DNA from: Gordonia amicalis NBRC 100051 = JCM 11271
GTDB taxonomy: Bacteria; Actinomycetota; Actinomycetes; Mycobacteriales; Mycobacteriaceae
DNA length: 64,000 bases
Assembly (NCBI RefSeq): GCF_000332995.1
Contig: NZ_BANS01000016.1
Span: 62,001-126,000, forward strand
Direction: 5' to 3'
Both the position numbers and the translations under genes were made by a program. The notes beneath the pieces are model-generated. The model had not been told where the DNA came from. It made no database searches and worked only from the letters and a program-made list of their open reading frames with translations. Shown one piece after another: positions 35,924 to 44,771 of this stretch. Numbering within the stretch: position 1 is the first letter of the stretch; each line of letters begins with the position of its first letter.

Positions 35924-37273
35924 ATGGTCACACCGGGCGAGGTGCTGGGTTGGAAGATCGACGGCTTGCGAGACGTGTCCACTCGAGCCGCGGAGATTGC
36001 CGACGCGTTGGTCGGAACGTCGAAAACCATGCGAGACACCATTTATGAGCTGGCCTGGAGAGGGGATGCGCGGACAGCGGCCGAAGACAGGGCCGAACGT
36101 GAGCGGGAGCAGATAGCTGAGGTGGCGGCTGCTTACGACGCTCTTTCCTCCACGACCGCAGGCACGCTCGCGGCGATGTCGCATCCGATATCGGAGATCA
36201 GATCTATCATTCAGAATTACGTCGTTCCCCCGGTGGCCCTGTCCGATTCGTGGGTGGTGGACGGTGTCGATGACTGGAACTCCGAAGCAGGACATCAGCT
36301 GAGTCGATTGGGGGGTTTGGTTTCGACGCTCGGCGATGCCGACGAGACCTGGGGGGCCAGAATTGCCGAGGCGAACCAGACCCTCTCGACGATGGCACCG
36401 GAAGAAACACTCGCATCTGCTCTTGCGGTGATCGAAGATTCGAAGCGTCAGAGCTCCCGCGCGGACCCCGATCGGTTACGCGCGTCTGCGGCAGCATTCG
36501 AACGGATATTTGGGCGCGACCCTTCGAGTTCGGTCGACTGGAAGACCGCAGAAGCACTGAATCCGCGAAGTTTCGATCCCAAGTATCAGGGTGTCGGACC
36601 TGCAATCAAAGTGGCGCGCATCGAGCCGGTCCCGGGGCAGGGCGTCGTCCGCGCGGCTTTCTACATACCTGCAGCCGAAGTGTTCAACGTTCCGGTCTAC
36701 GACCTCGGTGACAATCGAGCAGAGGACCCGGACTTCGATCCGGAACACGCACGGGTGGTCACGTACGTGGACTATGAGAACGGCCTGATCATCACACGCC
36801 AGAATCCTTCGGTGGATACCACCGGAGAGGTTCGGGTCGGTGAACCCGACGTCATCGCGCAGCAGCGCCCCGACGGTTCGGTCATGATCCAATACGATGC
36901 TGTGAATCCATTCGCGCCGCCAGGTTCCTCGATCACGGGACACACGGTCAACGGCACCATCGTCCTCCAGCCGACGAGCGGCAACCCCGGGACCTCTCGG
37001 ATCATTGCGGGTGGCGAGATCACCGATTATCCGTCAGTGGAGATCTACCAAGACAATTCGGCCGGAAAGTGCCGACCGGTTCTGATCGATGCGGCCGACT
37101 CCGGCGGTCCGGCGGGCCCGTTGCTCAACTTGCCGGGATTTCACGAAGTCGGCGGGGGGAAAGCCATGATGGAGCCCTTCAAAGCCGACTTCGACGACCC
37201 GGACTGGGAACGGAACAGACCGACGGATCTCGGGGACCCGGACGATCCGCCCACAGTGGTCGTGGTGCGATAG
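35924..37273 (+). CDS. WXG-type N-terminal protein with unknown C-terminal domain
   Basis: This is a 449-residue protein. Residues 1-100 are helical with a WXG-like turn (ELAWRGDARTAAEDRA), as in ESX substrates and polymorphic toxins. Residues 190-449 form a beta-rich, acidic domain (ARIEPVPGQGVVRAAFYIPAAEVFNVP, VVTYVDYENGLIITRQ, GSVMIQYDAVNPFAPPGSS) ending in an Asp/Pro-rich tail. I do not recognise this domain. It has no Sec signal, so export through type VII secretion is likely if it is exported. Base composition looks less GC-rich than that of the neighbours, which suggests acquisition. Two small membrane proteins follow with overlapping starts and could be immunity or anchoring partners. 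Confidence 0.65.
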   Translation: MVTPGEVLGWKIDGLRDVSTRAAEIADALVGTSKTMRDTIYELAWRGDARTAAEDRAEREREQIAEVAAAYDALSSTTAGTLAAMSHPISEIRSIIQNYVVPPVALSDSWVVDGVDDWNSEAGHQLSRLGGLVSTLGDADETWGARIAEANQTLSTMAPEETLASALAVIEDSKRQSSRADPDRLRASAAAFERIFGRDPSSSVDWKTAEALNPRSFDPKYQGVGPAIKVARIEPVPGQGVVRAAFYIPAAEVFNVPVYDLGDNRAEDPDFDPEHARVVTYVDYENGLIITRQNPSVDTTGEVRVGEPDVIAQQRPDGSVMIQYDAVNPFAPPGSSITGHTVNGTIVLQPTSGNPGTSRIIAGGEITDYPSVEIYQDNSAGKCRPVLIDAADSGGPAGPLLNLPGFHEVGGGKAMMEPFKADFDDPDWERNRPTDLGDPDDPPTVVVVR

Positions 37274-37578
37274 TGTCACGGCCGATGAAACTCTCCGGAC
37301 TCCTGGCAGATCCCCGGTTCTGGCAGACTGCGACCCTGGCCACGCCCGTCTCGATGGCCGCGTCGATCTTCGTCTTCGTGGCGTTCGCAGGCGTCGCCGA
37401 TCTTGTTGACTCGTCGTCGGATGCGTCCTCAGGCTGGATGTTCGGTATCGCGGTCGGTGCTCTGATCGTGATTGCCTGCCTGCTGGGATTACGCCGGACT
37501 CCCCGGAGTTCTGGAGCCGCTTGCGGTGTGGCGGTCGCAGGACTTCTCGTGGGATACGTGGGGCTGGTGGCCGGGTGA
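37273..37578 (+). CDS. Small membrane protein, EspC/WXG operon
   Basis: This is a protein of about 101 residues with three hydrophobic segments (PVSMAASIFVFVAFAGVADLV, MFGIAVGALIVIACLLGL and GVAVAGLLVGYVGLVAG). The start is GTG 37273, overlapping the preceding TAG by one base. ATG 37285 is an alternative. No family is recognised. Its position right after the WXG-type gene suggests a dedicated partner. Confidence 0.6.
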   Translation: MSRPMKLSGLLADPRFWQTATLATPVSMAASIFVFVAFAGVADLVDSSSDASSGWMFGIAVGALIVIACLLGLRRTPRSSGAACGVAVAGLLVGYVGLVAG

Positions 37579-37880
37579 CGGCCGCGCAGTCGAAGTATCG
37601 CCGTGACGACTGGTTCGGACCGGAGTCATTCGGTGCGGTGGTGATCGGCCTGTTCCTGATGTCCTTGCCCTACACCGGATTGGCCCCGCGGGAAGCGGTG
37701 TGGTTGATCGTCACGCCACCACTCGCGGGTATAGCCCTCGTCGCGCTGAGCGCGACGCCGGTTCGAGGTACGCGTACCGTCCGACGCGTCGGAACAGGCC
37801 TCCTCGCGGCGGGTGCCGGAGCCATCATCTCGATACCCGCCCTTGTGGCCGGGGCTGCGCTGGGATCGGCCATCGCGTGA
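37575..37880 (+). CDS. Small membrane protein, last gene of EspC/WXG operon
   Basis: This 101-residue protein begins with a charged start (AAQSKYRRDDWFGPE) and has three hydrophobic segments. It is similar in topology to the gene before it but not clearly homologous. The start is GTG 37575, overlapping the previous TGA (GTGA). The four genes from 35606 to 37880 are thus tightly coupled. Function unknown. Confidence 0.6.
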   Translation: MTAAQSKYRRDDWFGPESFGAVVIGLFLMSLPYTGLAPREAVWLIVTPPLAGIALVALSATPVRGTRTVRRVGTGLLAAGAGAIISIPALVAGAALGSAIA

Positions 37881-37959
37881 ACAGCGATGCGCACCGGATG
37901 ACGGTGTGGGTGAACACGGCCGGTGGTGCCCGTTGCCCATCGTGTGGAAGATGGGGGAC

Positions 37960-38580
37960 ATGACCGAACTCCTGCCCCTGGATCCCGACCAGCTGCTCAC
38001 GACGACGCGCTCGGTGCGCAAACGCCTCGACTACGACCGCCCCGTCCCCCTCGACGTGGTCAAGGAGGCGCTCGAGGTCGCATTGCAGGCGCCGACCGGG
38101 AGCAACAGCCAGACCTGGCACTGGATCGTGCTGACCGACCCTGAGCTCAAGCAGAAGGTCGCCGACTACTACGCGCAGTCCTTCTCCCACTACTACGCCG
38201 CCCAGCAGCCGCGCGACGAGACCGGCAAGCGGGTCGCGTCGAGCGCGCAATACCTCGCCGACACGATGGGTCAGGTTCCGGTGCTGGTCATGGGTGCCAT
38301 CTACACCGGCGGTGACCTGCCCGAGGGCAACCAGGCCGGCGTCTGGGGCTCGCTGCTGCCCGGCGCCTGGAGCCTGCAGCTCGCCCTGCGCGCCCGCGGC
38401 CTGGGCTCGGCGTGGACCACGCTGCACCTCGCCCACGAGAAGGAGATCGCCGAATTGCTCGGCATCCCGGCGGGCATCCACCAGGGCGTCCTGCTGCCGG
38501 TGGCCTACTACACGGGCACCGACTTCAAGCCGGCTCCGCGCAAGCCCCTCGACTCGGTGCTTCACATCGACGGCTGGTGA
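37960..38580 (+). CDS. Nitroreductase-family flavoprotein
   Basis: This 206-residue FMN-binding oxidoreductase has the family start RSVRKRLDYDRPVP with an Arg-rich FMN-phosphate contact, APTGSNSQTWHWIVLTD, and the late GLGSAWTTLHLAHEKEIAELLGIP and GVLLPVAYYTG. Such enzymes reduce nitro groups, quinones or enones with NAD(P)H, and the substrate is unknown. I prefer ATG 37960, which follows a GGGGGA stretch, over ATG 37951. The TetR gene starts 17 bp after its stop and could control it. Confidence 0.85.
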   Translation: MTELLPLDPDQLLTTTRSVRKRLDYDRPVPLDVVKEALEVALQAPTGSNSQTWHWIVLTDPELKQKVADYYAQSFSHYYAAQQPRDETGKRVASSAQYLADTMGQVPVLVMGAIYTGGDLPEGNQAGVWGSLLPGAWSLQLALRARGLGSAWTTLHLAHEKEIAELLGIPAGIHQGVLLPVAYYTGTDFKPAPRKPLDSVLHIDGW

Positions 38581-38597
38581 GTAGAGTGCGGATCACC

Positions 38598-39239
38598 ATG
38601 TCCGCAACGAGTGACACACCTCCGGTCGAGGCGGGGGACGACCCCCGCCCGCCGACGCGTCGCACCCAGGCCAAGGCGGCCCGCCGCGCCGAGCTGCTCA
38701 CCGCGGCGGCCCGGCAGATGGCCGAACGCGGATTCGCCGGGGTGCGTCTAGAGGACATCGGGCGCGCGGTCGGGGTGAGCGGGCCCGCCATGTACCGGCA
38801 CTTCTCGTCCAAGACCGAACTACTGGACGAGATGCTCGTCGACATCAGTCAACGGCTGCACGACGGCGGCGCCGAGGTCGTCGACCGCGGTGGACCGCCG
38901 TCCCAGACGTTGTTGGCGCTCATCGGTTTTCACATCGACGTGCTCGTCACGAAACCCGATCTGATCGTGGTCCAGGACCGGGACCTGTCGTCGACGACAC
39001 CCGAGGCCAATCACCGGGTCCGACTGCTGCAGCGGCGATATGTCGAACGCTGGGTCGACGTCGTGATCGCCGTCTACGAGGGGGAGGGCCGCACCATGGA
39101 CCGGGCCGAGGCCCGCGTCCGCGTGCACGCGACGTTCGGCCTGCTGAACTCCTCACCGCGGTTGCCCGACTACGACGAGACGCAACTGCAGCGTCTGCTC
39201 ACGGCGATGGCCTTGGCCGCGCTCGGCTGCCGAGTCTGA
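38598..39239 (+). CDS. TetR-family transcriptional regulator
   Basis: This 213-residue regulator has a TetR helix-turn-helix at about residues 30-75 (AELLTAAARQMAERGFAGVRLEDIG, then VGVSGPAMYRHFSSKTELL) and a ligand domain with HIDVLVTKPDLIVVQDRDL. Such a C-terminal domain is seen in regulators of acyl-CoA metabolism. The start is ATG 38598. It ends one base before the stop of the convergent acyl-CoA ligase gene, so either that ligase or the upstream nitroreductase could be its target. Confidence 0.85.
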   Translation: MSATSDTPPVEAGDDPRPPTRRTQAKAARRAELLTAAARQMAERGFAGVRLEDIGRAVGVSGPAMYRHFSSKTELLDEMLVDISQRLHDGGAEVVDRGGPPSQTLLALIGFHIDVLVTKPDLIVVQDRDLSSTTPEANHRVRLLQRRYVERWVDVVIAVYEGEGRTMDRAEARVRVHATFGLLNSSPRLPDYDETQLQRLLTAMALAALGCRV

Positions 39240-40886
39240 TCAGCGGAGCTCGCGGCGCAACACCTTGCCGGTCGCGCTGCGCGGGAGGGCGCCGACGATC
39301 TCGATCTCGCGCGGATACTTGTACGCCGCCATCCGTTTGCGGCAGAACTCGATGAGTTCGGTCGCGCTGACCTCCGCGCCCGGTTGCAGGGCGACGTAGG
39401 CACGCGTCGACTCGCCACGGTAGTCGTCGGGGATCCCGACCACCGCCGTCTCGCGTACCGCCGGGTGTGATTGCAGCACCTGTTCGATCTCGAACGGCCA
39501 GATCTTGTACCCGGACGCGTTGATCAGGTCGTTGCTGCGGTCGATGACGTAGAACCAGCCGTCGGCGTCCATGAATCCCACGTCGCCGGTGCGCATCTCG
39601 CCGTTCATCAGTGCCGAGCCGCCATCGTCGACCTGGCCCCAGTAGCCGGCGGCGATCTGCGGTCCGGCCGTGACGATCTCACCGAACGTCCCCGGTGGCA
39701 CCGGGTCCCCGTTCTCGTCGACGACCCGGGCCGTCGTGTCGAAGATCGGCAGACCCACCGAGAGAGCACCGGTTTCGGGGTCGACCGGCGCGAGGACACC
39801 GGGCGGGACCATGTGTGTCGGCGACGTCGACTCGGTCTGGCCGTACACGTTGTGGATCATCCCGCCGAGACGTTCGGCGACCCGATCGGCGACCTCGGGT
39901 GGTACCGGTGCGCCACCCGAATAACGGAGGCGGAGTGAGCTGAACGCCTCGGGCGACGCGTCGGGGTGATCGGCGAGCGCGATGTACGCGGTGATCGCGG
40001 CGACGGAGAAGGCCGGACGCCAGACGCGCACGGCGTCGAGGACCAGACCGGCGTCGAAACGGTGGGTGAGGATGACTGGCGATCGCAGGGACAGCGCCAG
40101 CATCACCGAGCCCACCAGCCCGGTGACGTGGAAGACCGGCGACATGCACAGGATCGGTTCGCCGGACTCCAGACCGGTCCAGTCGCGATATGCCTGCGCG
40201 CTGAACGCGAGATTGCGGTGCATCAGCTTGGCTCCCTTGGGCGGACCGGTGGTGCCCGACGTCGGAGCCAGTACGGCGACGTCGTCCGGTGCGGGCACGT
40301 GCCGACTCACCTCGCGCGAACCCGTGGCGATCAGGTCGAGGAGTTCGACGGTCCCGGCGGCGGCCGGTACCCGGGACACCTCGAACACGCGCCGGATATC
40401 GTCGTTGCCGGCGAAGTCGAGCGGGGAGACGGTGATGACGAGTCCGATGGACCCGGTCACCGCGATCTCATCGGCCACCTCCGCATGCAGGTTGTCGAGG
40501 ACGAGCAGCGCGCTCGGCGTGAAATCGTCCAGCGCCCTACGGAACTCGGAACGCTTGTACATCGGACTGATGAGCGCGGCGACGCCACCCGTCTTCCAGG
40601 CCGCGAGAAGCCCGAGGACGATCGACGGTCCGTTCTGCACGGCGATGCCCAACCGGTCGCCGGTCGCGAAACCGTGTGCCTGTAGAGCGTGCGCGAGGGC
40701 GTCGGATGCGGCGTCGAGGTCGGCCCAGCTGAGGGTCGCGCCGAAGTAGCGGATCGCCGGACCGTCCGGCGCCGCCGCGAGGGCCGCGTCGAACATGTCG
40801 AGCGGGGACCCGAATTCGACATCGAGGTGCTCGGACAGTCCGGACGGGTAGTGGGCCAGCCAGGGACGGCTCTCGTAGGCGTTCAT
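39240..40886 (-). CDS. Acyl-CoA ligase (AMP-binding, class I adenylate-forming)
   Basis: This is a 548-residue adenylate-forming ligase. The P-loop-like motif is TSGTTGPPKGAKL, the A5 region reads NVYGQTESTSP, the hinge DGWFYVIDRSNDLI, and the catalytic Lys lies in PRSATGKVLRRELR. It is a close paralogue of the ligase at 43110, especially in the N-terminal VEFGSPLDMFDAALAA pattern. It activates an unknown carboxylate with ATP and CoA. The start is ATG 40884-40886 (MNAYESRPW). The frame stays open far upstream across the divergent regulator gene, but that extension is antisense. It diverges from the XRE-TetR gene across about 96 bp. Confidence 0.88.
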   Translation of the reverse strand: MNAYESRPWLAHYPSGLSEHLDVEFGSPLDMFDAALAAAPDGPAIRYFGATLSWADLDAASDALAHALQAHGFATGDRLGIAVQNGPSIVLGLLAAWKTGGVAALISPMYKRSEFRRALDDFTPSALLVLDNLHAEVADEIAVTGSIGLVITVSPLDFAGNDDIRRVFEVSRVPAAAGTVELLDLIATGSREVSRHVPAPDDVAVLAPTSGTTGPPKGAKLMHRNLAFSAQAYRDWTGLESGEPILCMSPVFHVTGLVGSVMLALSLRSPVILTHRFDAGLVLDAVRVWRPAFSVAAITAYIALADHPDASPEAFSSLRLRYSGGAPVPPEVADRVAERLGGMIHNVYGQTESTSPTHMVPPGVLAPVDPETGALSVGLPIFDTTARVVDENGDPVPPGTFGEIVTAGPQIAAGYWGQVDDGGSALMNGEMRTGDVGFMDADGWFYVIDRSNDLINASGYKIWPFEIEQVLQSHPAVRETAVVGIPDDYRGESTRAYVALQPGAEVSATELIEFCRKRMAAYKYPREIEIVGALPRSATGKVLRRELR

Positions 40887-40982
40887 GCGTAGGTGCGTTC
40901 GGCGTGACGCGCGGGAAGCGACAGGTTGTGGACCACGAGACGAGTCTACGAAAAACAGGCGGCTCCCCATAAGCTGTTCAGC

Positions 40983-41822
40983 GTGGTCGAACAACCGGTG
41001 ACCGACAGCGGCGCCGCCGTGCGCGAGTTGCGCAAGCAGGCGGGCGTGACGCTGCGCGGACTGGCGGCCGGTATCGGGGTGAGCGTCGGGACGATGAGTG
41101 CCATCGAGAACGGCAAGGTCGGGCTCACCGTCGACCGCCTGCGCGAGATCGCGCAGTGCCTGGACGTGCCCGTCGCCCGTTTCCTCGAGCCACCGGGATC
41201 GGCGAACACCGCCCCCGAGGGAGACCCGGCGGACTGGCGTGTGTTCACACCGCTGACGCTCGACCCGGTGCTGGAGTCGGCGATCGACGTCTTCGAGGAA
41301 CTCGGCTACCACGGCGCGACGATGCGACTGATCGCCGCCGGAGCCGACATCAGCGTCGCCGGGATCTACCACCACTACCCGAGCAAACAGCATCTGCTCG
41401 TGGCACTGGTCAACATTGCACACGCTGACCTGGCGCAACGCCTCGACGCGGCCGGTGACGGCGTCGACGCGGTGACGGCCTTCGCGAACATGGTGGAGGC
41501 GCTGACCCTGTTCCACGTCGAGCGACGCGCGCTGGCGCTGGTCCTGGCGACCGAGCTGCGCCGCCTCGAGGAACCCAATCGGACGCACCTGCAGGCGTCG
41601 ATGGCGCAGATCGAGGGGCGCCTCCTCGATACGGCTCGACGCGCCGCCGACCTCGGCTCGTTCCGGTCCGGGGACCTGTCGGTGGCGACCAAGGCCATCG
41701 TCACGATGTGCATGGCCGTTCCGACCTGGACCGACGACGCCGACGCGGTGCAGGGCCGTCGTATCGCCCGTCAGTACGCGAGTCTCGCGCTCGACATGGT
41801 GGGCTTCCACTCCGGCCACTAG
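40983..41822 (+). CDS. XRE-TetR dual-domain transcriptional regulator
   Basis: This 279-residue regulator joins two DNA-binding types. Residues 8-70 form an XRE/Cro helix-turn-helix (VRELRKQAGVTLRGLAAGIGVSVGTMSAIENGK). From about residue 95 a TetR-like unit follows (AIDVFEELGYHGATMRLIAAGADISVAGIYHHYPSKQHLLVAL) with its ligand domain. I prefer GTG 40983, and GTG 40926 is also in frame. It stands between two acyl-CoA ligase genes. The 273 bp downstream, before the cyclase-ligase-dehydrogenase operon, carry several palindromes, which makes it the likely regulator of that operon. Confidence 0.82.
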   Translation: MVEQPVTDSGAAVRELRKQAGVTLRGLAAGIGVSVGTMSAIENGKVGLTVDRLREIAQCLDVPVARFLEPPGSANTAPEGDPADWRVFTPLTLDPVLESAIDVFEELGYHGATMRLIAAGADISVAGIYHHYPSKQHLLVALVNIAHADLAQRLDAAGDGVDAVTAFANMVEALTLFHVERRALALVLATELRRLEEPNRTHLQASMAQIEGRLLDTARRAADLGSFRSGDLSVATKAIVTMCMAVPTWTDDADAVQGRRIARQYASLALDMVGFHSGH

Positions 41823-41875
41823 GTGTCCCCAACTCGTCGTCGTGCATGCCGGGAGACACGCCCCGGTGGGTGAAT

Positions 41876-41892
41876 GTTCAGTGTTCCTGAAC
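41876..41892. promoter_or_regulatory. Inverted repeat GTTCAG-N5-CTGAAC
   Basis: These two perfect 6-bp half-sites with a 5-bp spacer begin 54 bp after the XRE-TetR stop and about 200 bp before the cyclase gene. It is a candidate operator. A further inverted repeat, AAACCC (41930-41935) with GGGTTT (41947-41952), lies just downstream. Confidence 0.4.
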
Positions 41893-41996
41893 TCACCGTC
41901 TGTACTGGGCTTTCCCTCTCTTCATTGACAAACCCTGAGACATCACGGGTTTCGCCTCTTGACGGCGGTGTGATCGGGTGCGATGCTCGTCACAAT

Positions 41997-42026
41997 GAAC
42001 TTCCCGAGCGATCGCTCGAAAAGTTC
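41997..42026. promoter_or_regulatory. 30-bp interrupted palindrome upstream of the cyclase operon
   Basis: The centre CGAGCGATCGCTCG (42005-42018) is a perfect 14-bp palindrome. It is flanked by GAACTT (41997-42002) and its complement AAGTTC (42021-42026), with two unmatched bases on each side, so 26 of 30 positions are symmetric. It ends 68 bp before the cyclase ATG. It is a strong operator candidate for the neighbouring XRE-TetR or TetR protein, or could form a stable leader hairpin. Confidence 0.55.
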
Positions 42027-42094
42027 AGTCCGCAACTTTCAGTTCGCGACCCGGAACCCCCGGTTCCGCTCAGGTTCGAATCAAAGGAGATGAG

Positions 42095-43069
42095 ATGACC
42101 GAGATCGCTGCGCCGTCCATGGGAGACCTGCTGGGTGCCGACACCCCGTCGAACTGGGGCAAGTGGGGACCCGACGACGAGGTGGGCGCGCTGAACTACC
42201 TCGATGCGAGCGAGGTGCTGCGCGGTGTCGGGCACATCAAGTCGGGTGAGACCTTCACCCTGCAGATCGAGATGGGCCGCAAGGAGAGCCCCGGCGACCC
42301 GCTGTGGCCGGGCCGCGAGGGCATCAACCGCACCAACATCCTCGACGAGTCGTCGTGGGACGGTGAAGGCGCGCCGCAGTTCCCCGGTGGTCTGCACTAC
42401 GCCGACGACACCGCGAACATCTTTCTGCAGGGCTCCACGCAGTACGACGCCCTCGGTCACGTCTGGTACGACGGCAAGCTCTACAACGGCTACGACGCCC
42501 GCAGCACCGTCGACGCGCTGGACAAGGCGTCCGTCCTGCCGATCGCCGAGAAGGGTGTCGTCGGCCGTGGCGTGCTGATCGACATGGCCCGCTACCGCGG
42601 CAAGAAGTACCTGGAGAAGGGTGAGACCTTCGACCACAACGACCTCGAAGCCGCCGCTGCCGCACAGGGTGTCACCATCGAGCCGCACGACGTCCTGATC
42701 ATCCGCACCGGATGGCTGACCTACTGGTACGAGCTGAACAACCCGGAGGAGTTCTACGACGGCTTCTGCGAGCCCGGCCTGACCTACTCCCGTGAGCTGG
42801 TGCAGTGGTTCCAGGACAAGGAAATCCCGAACCTGGTCACCGACACCATCGCCAACGAGGTCACCACCGATCCGGAATCCGGTGTGGCACTTCCTCTTCA
42901 CAACGCCCTCATGCGCAACCTGGGTGTCGTGTTCACCGAGATCGTCTGGCTCGAGGAGCTCGCCGAGGCGTGCGCGGCCGACAACCGCTGGAGCTTCCTC
43001 TACGTCGCGGCTCCGCTCAAGGTCGTCAGCGGCACCGGTGCGCCGGTGAACCCCGTCGTCATCCGTTGA
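42095..43069 (+). CDS. Cyclase-family (kynurenine-formamidase-like) hydrolase
   Basis: This 324-residue protein is of the metal-dependent cyclase/hydrolase family (PF04199 type). The core motif reads LQGSTQYDALGHVWYDG, so the first His of the usual HxGTHxDxxxH set is replaced by Gln, as in a subgroup of longer actinobacterial members, while Asp and the second His remain. RGVLIDMARYRGKKYLEKG and DVLIIRTGWLTYWYE follow. The start is ATG 42095 after AAGGAG. It is the first gene of a catabolic-type operon with an acyl-CoA ligase and an acyl-CoA dehydrogenase, and may hydrolyse a cyclic amide or lactone to the acid that the ligase activates. That role is inferred. Confidence 0.78.
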   Translation: MTEIAAPSMGDLLGADTPSNWGKWGPDDEVGALNYLDASEVLRGVGHIKSGETFTLQIEMGRKESPGDPLWPGREGINRTNILDESSWDGEGAPQFPGGLHYADDTANIFLQGSTQYDALGHVWYDGKLYNGYDARSTVDALDKASVLPIAEKGVVGRGVLIDMARYRGKKYLEKGETFDHNDLEAAAAAQGVTIEPHDVLIIRTGWLTYWYELNNPEEFYDGFCEPGLTYSRELVQWFQDKEIPNLVTDTIANEVTTDPESGVALPLHNALMRNLGVVFTEIVWLEELAEACAADNRWSFLYVAAPLKVVSGTGAPVNPVVIR

Positions 43070-43109
43070 GCAACAACCTGAGTCATTCGCTGAAAGAGGA
43101 ACGTCAGAC

Positions 43110-44771
43110 ATGAGTGTCTACGACGAGAAGGTGTGGCTGCGCCACTACCGCGAGCAGGATCTCGCGCCGCGGACCATCGAATTCGACACCGCGCTGGACA
43201 TGTTCGCGGCCACGGTCGCGCGCAACCCGGAAGCCGGCCTGATCCGCTACTTCGACGGATCGATCACGGCCGGTGAGCTCGACGAGCTCACCGACGCGTT
43301 CGCCGTCGGCATCCTGGATCTCGGGTTCACTCCGGGCGACCGTGCAGTGGTCTATGCCCAGAACATCCCGCAGTTCGTCATCGCGCAACTCGGCATCTGG
43401 AAGGCCGGCGGTATCGCCGTTTCGGCCAACCCGATGTACCGCAGTCGTGAACTCGCCGAGATCCTCGTCGATTCCGGTGCGACCGTGCTGGTCGCGATGC
43501 AGCAGCTGTACCGCGACGTCGCGCAGGAAGCATTGCGCGACAACGAGACCGCGGTGCGGACCGTGATCACGACCTCGGAGCTGGAGTACCAGAGCGCGAA
43601 CAGCGGAACCCTGGCCGGGGTTGAGAAGATCGAGTGCCCCGATACGGTGGACCTGGCGGCGATGCTGGCGAAGTACCGCGGTCAGCGGCCGCCGAAGCCC
43701 GACCTGACCGGCGACAGCGTTGCGTTCCTGACCTACACGTCGGGAACCACCGGGCCGCCCAAGGGCGCGATGACCACTCATCGCAACGTCGTCTTCAACG
43801 CGCAGACCTACCGCGACTGGGTCGGCGTCGATGCCGATGACGTGATCCTCGGTGTGGCACCGCTCTTCCACATCACCGGTCTCATCGCGCACATCGCACT
43901 CGCCGAGCTGACCGGTGCGCCGCTGGTGCTGATGTACCGGATGGACCCGGCGGACACCATCGCGACGATCGCGCGGGAGAAGGCGACCTTCACGGTCGGC
44001 TCGATCACGGTGTTCATCGCGCTGATGAACGTGCCGGACGTCGACCCGGCGTCGCTCGCGAGCCTGTCGAAGATCTACTCCGGCGGGGCGCCGATCCCGC
44101 CGAGCACGATCGCCGAGTTCCAGCAGCGGTTCGGGCACTACATCCACAACGTGTACGGCCTGACCGAAACCACCTCGCCGTCGCATGCGGTTCCGTTCGG
44201 GGTCACGGCCCCGGCCGACGAGGAGACCGGCGCCACCTCGGTGGGAGTTCCCGTCTACGACACGATCGTCCGGATCATCGACGAGCAGGGCAACGACCTG
44301 CCCGCCGGCGAGGTCGGCGAGCTGGTCACGGCCGGACCGCAGGTGGTCGCGGGCTACTGGAACAAGCCGGAGGCCACCGCCAAGGGCATCCCGAACGGCA
44401 CACTGCACACCGGCGACGTCGGATACATGGACGCCGAGGGCTGGTTCTACATCGTCGACCGCAAGAAGGACCAGATCAACACCAGCGGTTTCAAGGTGTG
44501 GCCTCGCGAGGTCGAAGACGTTCTGTACGAGCACCCGTCGGTTCGGGAGGCGGCCGTCATCGGTGTGCCGGACTCGTACCGCGGCGAGACCGTGAAGGCG
44601 TTCGTGAGTCTGCGACCCGGCACCGACGCCACGCCGGAGGAGCTGATCGATCACTGCAAGACGCGGATGGCGGCGTACAAGTACCCGCGTGAGGTCGTGG
44701 TGATGGCCGACATCCCCAAGACGGCCACCGGCAAGCTGCTGCGTCGCGAACTCCGGACGGTGTCACAGTGA
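43110..44771 (+). CDS. Acyl-CoA ligase (AMP-binding), operon with cyclase
   Basis: This 553-residue adenylate-forming ligase has TYTSGTTGPPKGAMTTHRN, VYGLTETTSPSH, GWFYIVDRKKDQINTSGFK and the C-terminal Lys in PKTATGKLLRRELR. The start is ATG 43110 with AGAGGAA upstream, 40 bp after the cyclase. It shares its N-terminal pattern with the divergent paralogue at 39240-40886. The acyl-CoA dehydrogenase start overlaps its stop (GTGA), so its CoA ester is probably the next enzyme's substrate. The acid is unknown. Confidence 0.9.
   Translation: MSVYDEKVWLRHYREQDLAPRTIEFDTALDMFAATVARNPEAGLIRYFDGSITAGELDELTDAFAVGILDLGFTPGDRAVVYAQNIPQFVIAQLGIWKAGGIAVSANPMYRSRELAEILVDSGATVLVAMQQLYRDVAQEALRDNETAVRTVITTSELEYQSANSGTLAGVEKIECPDTVDLAAMLAKYRGQRPPKPDLTGDSVAFLTYTSGTTGPPKGAMTTHRNVVFNAQTYRDWVGVDADDVILGVAPLFHITGLIAHIALAELTGAPLVLMYRMDPADTIATIAREKATFTVGSITVFIALMNVPDVDPASLASLSKIYSGGAPIPPSTIAEFQQRFGHYIHNVYGLTETTSPSHAVPFGVTAPADEETGATSVGVPVYDTIVRIIDEQGNDLPAGEVGELVTAGPQVVAGYWNKPEATAKGIPNGTLHTGDVGYMDAEGWFYIVDRKKDQINTSGFKVWPREVEDVLYEHPSVREAAVIGVPDSYRGETVKAFVSLRPGTDATPEELIDHCKTRMAAYKYPREVVVMADIPKTATGKLLRRELRTVSQ

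Noticed and set aside
40887-41819. A 311-codon N-terminal extension of the acyl-CoA ligase
   Set aside because: It is antisense to the XRE-TetR regulator, and ligase homology begins at the ATG at 40886.
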